A DNA stretch of 64,000 nt, taken from assembly GCA_025465095.1 (NCBI GenBank), contig JAODME010000012.1, positions 124,001 through 188,000 on the forward strand, written 5' to 3'. Positions 58,956-64,000 of the stretch are shown piece after piece. The stretch is from Microbacteriaceae bacterium. GTDB lineage: Bacteria; Actinomycetota; Actinomycetes; Actinomycetales; Microbacteriaceae. Positions within the stretch are counted from its first letter, which is position 1; every line of letters begins with the position of its first letter. The translations under genes were made by a program, and so were the position numbers. The notes under the pieces are model-generated. The model was not told the origin of the DNA. It did no database searches and saw only the letters and a program-made list of their open reading frames with translations.

Positions 58956-60389
58956 ATGCACGATCTCAACACCCTTGGCCAGCGCATCCGCCACTTCCGA
59001 GGGCGATCATCGCTCACCCTCGACCAACTGGGGGCCGCCGTCGGCATCGCTGGGAGCCAGCTGTCGCTTATCGAGAACGGGCGCAAGGAGCCGCGGCTGT
59101 CGTTGCTGTCACGGATCGCGCAGGCGCTCGGAACGGACGTCAGCGAGCTGCTGGATGAGTCGCCGCCGAGCCCGAGGGCGGCGCTCGAGATCGAACTCGA
59201 CCGGGCGCAGAGGTCGTCCGTCTACGCCGCGCTGGGGCTGCCGGCGATACGGGTCTCCCGGTCGATCAACGACGAGGCACTCACCGCGATCGTCGGGCTG
59301 CATCGCGAGCTCGCGCGCCGGGATAGCGAGGCGATCGCAACCCCGGAGGAGGCGCGTCGCGCCAACACCGAGCTCCGGCAAGGGATGCGCAAGCTCGACA
59401 ACCACCTGCCGGAGATCGAGCAGCTCGCGGAAGACACGCTGCGCGACGTGGGCCACAGCACCGGGGCGCTCACGCACCGCTCCGTGAGCCTCATCGCCGA
59501 AAGGCTCGGCTTCGAACTCGTGCACGTGGGAGACCTGCCTCACTCCGCGCGCTCGGTCACTGACCTCGCCAATGGCCGCATCTACCTTCCGCCGGCATCC
59601 ATCCCAGGCGGTCACGGCCTGCGTTCCATGGCGCTGCAGGCGATGGCGCACCGGTTGCTCGGGCACGAGCATCCGCATGACTACGCCGACTTCCTCCGTC
59701 AGCGGCTCGAGATCAACTACTTCGCCGCCGCCTGCCTGATGCCCCGAACCCAGTCGGTCGAGTTCCTGCGGTCGGCGAAGGCCGATAGGGACATCGCGGT
59801 CGAGGACTTCCGGGACGCGTTCGGCGTGACCCACGAGGCTGCCGCCTTGCGGATGACGAATCTCGCCACTCCTCACCTCGACATGCAGCTGCACTTCCTG
59901 CGCGTCGGCGATGACGGCGCCGTGTACAAGGCGTATGAGAACGACGGACTACGCCTGCCGGTCGATGTCACCGGCTCGACGGAGGGCCAGCTCGTCTGCC
60001 GTGCCTGGAGCGCCCGCCAGGCGTTCGCGCGCACGAACCGTACGACCGAGTTCTACCAGTACACCGATACCCCGGAGGGCACATTCTTCGAGTCGACCCA
60101 GACCGGGACTACGGACGCCGGCGAGTTCTCGATCACGATCGGTGTGCCATTCACCCACTCGAAGTGGTTCAGGGGGCGGGAGACCCCGACCCGCACGACG
60201 TCACGCTGTCCCGACAAAAACTGTTGCATGCGGCCATCCGATGAGCTCGCGAACCGTTGGTCGGGCAAGGCCTGGTCGAGCGCCAAGCTGCACGCCCACA
60301 TCCTGGCGCCACTGCCCTCCGGAACCTTTCCGGGGGTCGACGACCGTGAGCTGTACGAGTTTCTCGAGGCGCACGCGGCGAAGGAGTAG
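58956..60389 (+). CDS. ramB: RamB-like transcriptional regulator (ScfR family: XRE HTH plus IrrE-like and DUF2083 domains)
   Basis: 477 residues. The N-terminal XRE helix-turn-helix (LGQRIRHFRGRSSLTLDQLGAAVGIAGSQLSLIENGRKEPRLSLLSRIAQAL) is followed by a helical linker, an IrrE/ImmA-like domain whose HExxH is degenerate (MAHRLLGHEH), and a Cys-containing C-terminal domain (SRCPDKNCCMRPSDELANRWSGKAW) that in this family binds acyl-CoA. RamB controls acetate and glyoxylate metabolism in corynebacteria and mycobacteria. Placement opposite pckG suggests control of gluconeogenesis from C2 substrates. Confidence 0.9.
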   Translation: MHDLNTLGQRIRHFRGRSSLTLDQLGAAVGIAGSQLSLIENGRKEPRLSLLSRIAQALGTDVSELLDESPPSPRAALEIELDRAQRSSVYAALGLPAIRVSRSINDEALTAIVGLHRELARRDSEAIATPEEARRANTELRQGMRKLDNHLPEIEQLAEDTLRDVGHSTGALTHRSVSLIAERLGFELVHVGDLPHSARSVTDLANGRIYLPPASIPGGHGLRSMALQAMAHRLLGHEHPHDYADFLRQRLEINYFAAACLMPRTQSVEFLRSAKADRDIAVEDFRDAFGVTHEAAALRMTNLATPHLDMQLHFLRVGDDGAVYKAYENDGLRLPVDVTGSTEGQLVCRAWSARQAFARTNRTTEFYQYTDTPEGTFFESTQTGTTDAGEFSITIGVPFTHSKWFRGRETPTRTTSRCPDKNCCMRPSDELANRWSGKAWSSAKLHAHILAPLPSGTFPGVDDRELYEFLEAHAAKE

Positions 60390-60397
60390 CGAACCGA

Positions 60398-61045
60398 CTA
60401 CAGGTTGCCGAGGTCGGACGACAGTGCGCGCACGATCTCGAAACCCTCCGCGTGGGCGTTTCTCGCCTGGCCGCCGCGAAAGACCGCAGCCCCTCGCAGG
60501 ACCCGTCCACCCGTGTAGGGCTTGCCGGACTGGTCCTTGTGTCTTTCGACGGCGGCCACCTTAGCTTCGGCGTAGTCAGAGACGTCGACGAAGTAACTGG
60601 GCGAGAATCCGCTCGTGGCGGAGGGACTCTCGAAGCACATGATCGTGGGACTGCGCCGTGCGCCACGCAACGTGGCGAGATGCACGGCGTGGTGGTCCTG
60701 GAGCTGATCATGAGCGGAATGGGTGAGGATGATGTCGGGTCTGAACAGATCGACGGCCACCTCGACGACCTTCACCATCGTCTCGATCTCGGTGGTCATC
60801 GCCGAGTCCGTGAAGTCCTGCACTGAGATTCCGGCGAGATCCAGGCGTTCCATGCCGGCGGTCGCTTCGGCCTCGCCCCCGCCGCCCTGGCTCATCACAA
60901 TCGCCATGACCTGGTGACCCTCGTCTGAGAAGCGAGCGAGGGACCCGCCGCAAGCCGCTTCAAGGTCATCCGGATGCGCGCCGACCACGAGAACGCGTCG
61001 TACCCGGGCGGGCGAGCCGTTGCCGTGAGGGAAGTAGGACATCAT
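60398..61045 (-). CDS. PIG-L family deacetylase (LmbE-like)
   Basis: About 215 residues from the double ATG at 61045/61042; the frame is open a little further upstream to a GTG at 61072. The zinc motif is VVGAHPDDLEAACGGSLARF, with the downstream ILTHSAHDQLQDHHAVHLATL carrying further ligands. The family deacetylates N-acetylglucosaminyl conjugates, such as in mycothiol (MshB, Mca) and related pathways. The sequence is shorter than MshB or Mca, so the substrate is unclear. It is convergent with the ramB-like gene, 8 bases apart. Confidence 0.88.
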   Translation of the reverse strand: MMSYFPHGNGSPARVRRVLVVGAHPDDLEAACGGSLARFSDEGHQVMAIVMSQGGGGEAEATAGMERLDLAGISVQDFTDSAMTTEIETMVKVVEVAVDLFRPDIILTHSAHDQLQDHHAVHLATLRGARRSPTIMCFESPSATSGFSPSYFVDVSDYAEAKVAAVERHKDQSGKPYTGGRVLRGAAVFRGGQARNAHAEGFEIVRALSSDLGNL

Positions 61046-61345
61046 GGCCTGGGTGAAGCGGCGAATACGCACGTCAGTTCCCCTCGAGCGGCGTCGAAAC
61101 CGCCGTCACCGGTGGGGCAGCGATGCGGCGATTGTCCGCGATGGGTGGCGGAATCGGGCTAGCGGGCATGACGGTATGACGGCTGATCACCATCAGGTTC
61201 GGTCCTTCGGGTATCTGGTCTCAGCAATCGGGGTAGCTGAGAAATCGGGTCTGCTGAGCGTACTGCTTCGCCCTTCCCGCCGTCAACGATCCCTTGGACG
61301 CAGTTGCGGACCGTGGCGCAGCCTCGGCAGGCCCAGCGCAAGAGG
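61046..61345. other. 300-base intergenic region with a hairpin and a 16-bp direct repeat
   Basis: No ORF with start signals is supported on either strand. Between 61219 and 61258 lies a stem TCTCAGC/GCTGAGA (61219-61225, 61236-61242, 10-base loop) and two adjacent similar 16-mers, AATCGGGGTAGCTGAG at 61226 and AATCGGGTCTGCTGAG at 61243. It separates the PIG-L gene from the FAH-family gene, both on the minus strand. It may hold the PIG-L promoter and an operator or the terminator of the upstream gene. Confidence 0.45.
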
Positions 61346-62200
61346 CTAGACCGTCGCGTTCACCAGCCGTTGCCGTCCGGTGCCGAGCCCGTCGATGCCG
61401 ACCTCCATGACGTCGCCGGCGACGAGGAACGGAAAATTGCCCGAGAGGGCGACTCCCTGGGGTGTTCCGGTGTTGATGAGGTCACCCGGCTCCAGCACGA
61501 GGTACTGCGAGAGGTGGTGGATGATCTCCGCGACCGTGAAGATCATGTCGGCCGTACTGGAGTCCTGCCGGGGCTGCCCGTTGACCTTCGACCACAGGCG
61601 CAGCTGCTGCGGGTCCACGTCGGCGGCGGGCACGAGGGCGGGCCCGAGTGGATTGAACGTCTCGCTGCTCTTTCCCTTCGACCACTGTCCGCCAGAGTGT
61701 GCGTTTTGGAAGTCCCGCTCGGAGACGTCGTTACTCGTGACGTAACCCGCGACGTGATCGAGCGCCTCGGCGGGAGACGACAGGTATCTGGCGCGCTTTC
61801 CGATCACGACCCCGAGTTCGATTTCCCAATCGACCTTGGTGGCCCCGCGTGGCACCACGACGTCGTCGTACGGCCCCACGACGGTGTTCGGGTGCTTGTA
61901 GAACAGGATCGGCACGGTCGGTGGGGGATTGCCGGACTCGGCCGCGTGCGCCGCATAGTTCTGCCCGATGCAGAGCACGGCCATCGGGCGGGCGATCGGT
62001 GCGCCGACGCGGAGCGCGGCTGCCCGATCCAGGACCGGCAGTTCGCCGTCCTCGAATGCCGCTCTGGCGCGCGCGAGACCGCTTTCGGCGAGAAACGCTC
62101 CGTCGATGTCCGCGGTCAGGCCGTCGAGCCGGTAGTAGGTGCCGTGATGACGTAGGACCGGCAGTTCGCTGCCCGCGTCGCCCAATCTCATGAATTCCAT
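61346..62200 (-). CDS. Fumarylacetoacetate hydrolase (FAH) family protein
   Basis: 284 residues, typical for the short bacterial FAH group. The metal site is visible: VLCIGQNYAAHAAESG, ILFYKHPNTVVGPYDDVVVP, KVDWEIELGVVIGKRAR with the Asp/Glu ligands, GYVTSNDVSERDFQ, SKGKSSETFNPLGPALV, and GDLINTGTPQGVA. Members cleave or decarboxylate acylpyruvates or oxaloacetate, or isomerise aromatic-degradation intermediates. AGGAA is 5 bases before the ATG. It lies downstream of the MFS/MarR pair on the same strand, 61 bases away. Confidence 0.92.
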   Translation of the reverse strand: MEFMRLGDAGSELPVLRHHGTYYRLDGLTADIDGAFLAESGLARARAAFEDGELPVLDRAAALRVGAPIARPMAVLCIGQNYAAHAAESGNPPPTVPILFYKHPNTVVGPYDDVVVPRGATKVDWEIELGVVIGKRARYLSSPAEALDHVAGYVTSNDVSERDFQNAHSGGQWSKGKSSETFNPLGPALVPAADVDPQQLRLWSKVNGQPRQDSSTADMIFTVAEIIHHLSQYLVLEPGDLINTGTPQGVALSGNFPFLVAGDVMEVGIDGLGTGRQRLVNATV

Positions 62201-62261
62201 AGTGTTCCTATTATTCCTGTGGCGATTTTTCGTGCCGGTACCGAAGGCGCGGCTGCTGGAA

Positions 62262-63551
62262 TCAGCAGCCCCGTTTCCCCTCGTCCGGCCGCATGGCGAG
62301 AGCGCCGTCGTGGGTGAGGATGAGGCGACGGCCGGCGCGTGACATTCGGAGGTTGCGGTGTCTGACCAGCCAGAGCAGGCCGACGGCAGCCGCCGCTATG
62401 CCGGCGGCCGCACCCACCCCGACCGACCAACGCGGACCGAACTCGTTCGCCACCCAGCCGACGATCGGTGCTCCGATCGGGGTGCCGCCCATAAAAATCG
62501 CCATGTAGATCGCCATCACCCGCCCGCGCAACTGCGGGTCGGTCGTCAGCTGCACGAGACCGTTCGCCGTGGTCATGAAGGTCTGCGCCGCGACTCCCAC
62601 CACGACGAGCGCGGCGGCGAAGGCCCATATGGTCGGCAGGATAGCAGCGAGGGCACAGCCCGCTCCGAAGATGGCTGATGACGCAAGCAGGAAACGCAGC
62701 CTCGGTCGCTCGCGCTTGGCCGACAGCAGAGCCCCGGCCACCGAACCGACCGCGAGCATCGAGGAGAGCACGCCGAAGATCGCGGCGCCTTCGCCAAACT
62801 CGATGCGCGCCATGGTCGCGATATAGATCCCGAAGTTGAGGCCGAAGGTGCCGACGATTGAGACCATCACCAGGATGAGGATGATGTCCGGTCGGCGGGC
62901 GATGTACCGGAAGCCGCCGACGAGGTCGCCCGGCCGCCGCTCGGCCCTGGGCAACGGGCGAAGCTCGTGTCTGCGCAGACAGCCGAGGGCAACGAGTACC
63001 GCGGCGAACGTCACCGCGTTGATGAGGAACACCCAGCCGGCTCCCACCGCGGCGGTGAGCAGGCCCGCGATCGCGGGCCCGACCATTCGCGCCGCGCTGA
63101 ACGATGCAGAGTTCAGTGCTACCGCGTTGGACAGGTTGGGCACGCCGACGAGTTGAACGACGAAACTCTGTCGTGCCGGGGCATCGAACGCGGCGACACA
63201 GCCGAGCAGGGCCGCGAAAAGGTAGACATGCCAGAGCTCGACGACCCCCGTGACCGTCATGATGCCGAGGATGAGTCCGAGCGCGCCCATCGCCGCCTGG
63301 GTCGTCATCAGGATCTTGCGCTGGTCGAAGCGGTCGGCAACCAGTCCCGTGAGAGGGAGCAACACGAGCAGCGGCGCGAACTGCAGCGCGACGACGGTTC
63401 CGAGTGCGACCGCGTCGTTCGCGGTGAGCTCGGTGAGCACGAGCCAGTCCTGTGCGGTGCGCTGCATCCAGGTTCCGACATTCGAGACGAGCGCCCCGGC
63501 AGCGAAGACGCGATAGTTGTAGCCTCTGAGCGACCGGAACATGGCGCTCAC
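62262..63551 (-). CDS. MFS transporter, EntS/DHA3-type exporter
   Basis: 429 residues from the GTG overlapping the MarR stop (GTGA); a second ATG is at 63542. About 12 helices. The start FRSLRGYNYRVFAAGALVSNVGTWMQRTAQDWLVLTEL and LVADRFDQRKILMTTQ (A-motif-like loop) and FDAPARQSFVVQLVG are typical of the DHA3 drug/siderophore exporter group. Coupled to the upstream MarR gene, so likely an inducible efflux pump. The C-terminal tail is basic and ends GKRGC. Confidence 0.92.
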   Translation of the reverse strand: MSAMFRSLRGYNYRVFAAGALVSNVGTWMQRTAQDWLVLTELTANDAVALGTVVALQFAPLLVLLPLTGLVADRFDQRKILMTTQAAMGALGLILGIMTVTGVVELWHVYLFAALLGCVAAFDAPARQSFVVQLVGVPNLSNAVALNSASFSAARMVGPAIAGLLTAAVGAGWVFLINAVTFAAVLVALGCLRRHELRPLPRAERRPGDLVGGFRYIARRPDIILILVMVSIVGTFGLNFGIYIATMARIEFGEGAAIFGVLSSMLAVGSVAGALLSAKRERPRLRFLLASSAIFGAGCALAAILPTIWAFAAALVVVGVAAQTFMTTANGLVQLTTDPQLRGRVMAIYMAIFMGGTPIGAPIVGWVANEFGPRWSVGVGAAAGIAAAAVGLLWLVRHRNLRMSRAGRRLILTHDGALAMRPDEGKRGC

Positions 63552-63991
63552 CGTTGGGAGAGCCCCTGAAGGATGGCCGCGGCGTCGGCAAGGGTGCGCC
63601 GCTCCGCCGGTGTCAGGGTCGCGAGGCGCCGGTAGAGCCACTCGTCCCTGCGCTTGCGGGTCTCCCGCACGAGCTCTTCCCCGGCGTCGCTCAGCCTGAG
63701 GATCACCTTGCGGCGGTCGTCCGGCGACGTCTCACGCTCCACGTAGCCCGCCGCTACCACCGCGTTCACGGTGCGGTTCATGGACGGTAGGGTCACGCAC
63801 TCGATCTCGCTCAGCCCACTGAGGGTCTGTGGTCCGCGCACGGCGAGCAGGCCGAGCACGGTCGTCTGGCCGTCGGTCAGGTCGGTGTCGGCCTTTTCGG
63901 CGCGCAGGCGCCGCGAAAGGCGGTTGACCGCGATGCGCAGTTCCGAACTGAGCGCCTGGGTGGACGGCGGTCGTAGAGTGTCGGCGCCCAT
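63548..63991 (-). CDS. MarR family transcriptional regulator
   Basis: 147 residues from the ATG at 63991; a GTG two codons upstream is possible. The winged-helix core is LTDGQTTVLGLLAVRGPQTLSGLSEIECVTLPSMNRTVNAVVAAGYVERETSPDDRRKVILRLSDAGEELV, with the wing at SPDDRRKV. It overlaps the DHA3-type MFS gene and is expected to repress it together with itself. The promoter lies at or beyond the window edge. Confidence 0.92.
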   Translation of the reverse strand: MGADTLRPPSTQALSSELRIAVNRLSRRLRAEKADTDLTDGQTTVLGLLAVRGPQTLSGLSEIECVTLPSMNRTVNAVVAAGYVERETSPDDRRKVILRLSDAGEELVRETRKRRDEWLYRRLATLTPAERRTLADAAAILQGLSQR

Positions 63992-64000
63992 GGTCACAGT

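Noticed and set aside
1-64000. CRISPR arrays, insertion sequences, integrases, toxin-antitoxin pairs or restriction systems
   Set aside because: No regular spaced repeats, transposase motifs or paired small toxin-antitoxin genes were found; the window reads as core chromosome.

Overview
The window is a gene-dense, high-GC stretch of an actinobacterial chromosome, most likely a member of the Microbacteriaceae. The signs are FhaA/FhaB signalling proteins, the NucS mismatch endonuclease in place of a MutS/MutL system, a coproporphyrin-type heme pathway (CgoX, ChdC, a [2Fe-2S]-type ferrochelatase), a RamB/ScfR-type regulator next to GTP-dependent PEP carboxykinase, and many genes that appear to be transcribed without a leader. 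I see no insertion sequence, prophage, CRISPR array or rRNA. One tRNA, tRNA-Leu(CAG), is present.

Layout. 1-1.1 kb: fhaB (cut by the window edge) and fhaA, the distal end of a cell-wall kinase/phosphatase cluster. 1.3-2.9 kb: tRNA-Leu with a perfect hairpin behind it, an NmrA-type NAD(P)-binding protein, and a small membrane protein. 3.1-5.7 kb: an overlapping three-gene operon of type III polyketide synthase, ICMT-type methyltransferase and FAD monooxygenase, the same composition as the Streptomyces srsABC phenolic-lipid operon. 5.8-10.1 kb (minus strand): HAD phosphatase, NucS, an MFS carrier and a MATE carrier. 10.2-13.5 kb: an M13 metallopeptidase translationally coupled to a beta-lactamase-fold protein, then a DksA-like zinc finger protein.

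13.5-24.6 kb is an almost complete heme cluster: hemA on the minus strand, then divergently hemE, cgoX, three small membrane-protein genes, chdC, cpfC, hemC, hemD, hemB and hemL, mostly with 4-8 base overlaps. It runs from glutamyl-tRNA to heme.

24.6-41.4 kb is mixed metabolism and stress: acuI-like reductase, pfkA, trhO, a base-excision glycosylase-like protein, a carotenoid-desaturase-like flavoprotein, a MarR/FMN-reductase divergent pair with a clear operator, bifunctional putA, pdxH, a 2-oxoglutarate oxygenase, an EEP phosphodiesterase, a YtrA-type GntR regulator and a DUF2252 protein. 41.5-47.4 kb: Dps, an SRPBCC protein, a strong terminator, GH15 glucanase-like enzyme, and a LolA-like protein overlapping an ABC exporter. 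47.4-50.1 kb: Lrp regulator divergent from a DDAH-like guanidino hydrolase and ornithine aminotransferase, an arginine-to-glutamate-semialdehyde route that would feed PutA. 50.1-55.1 kb: flavodoxin-like protein, kynureninase, F420-type oxidoreductase, DUF3817 and a DrrAB-type exporter. 55.4-64 kb: a dihydrolipoamide-dehydrogenase-like flavoprotein without the catalytic His-Glu pair, pckG divergent from a RamB-like regulator, a PIG-L deacetylase, an FAH-family enzyme and a MarR/MFS pair.

The most striking signal across the window is a fixed promoter-start geometry. Fifteen genes have a TANNNT -10 element exactly six bases before the ATG/GTG, and several more have it at seven or eight. This is the expected signature of leaderless mRNAs and it decides several start codons. 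Another point of interest is the DDAH-like enzyme, whose motif carries Asn where DDAH has an acidic residue and which is overlapped with ornithine aminotransferase; it may be an arginine dihydrolase.
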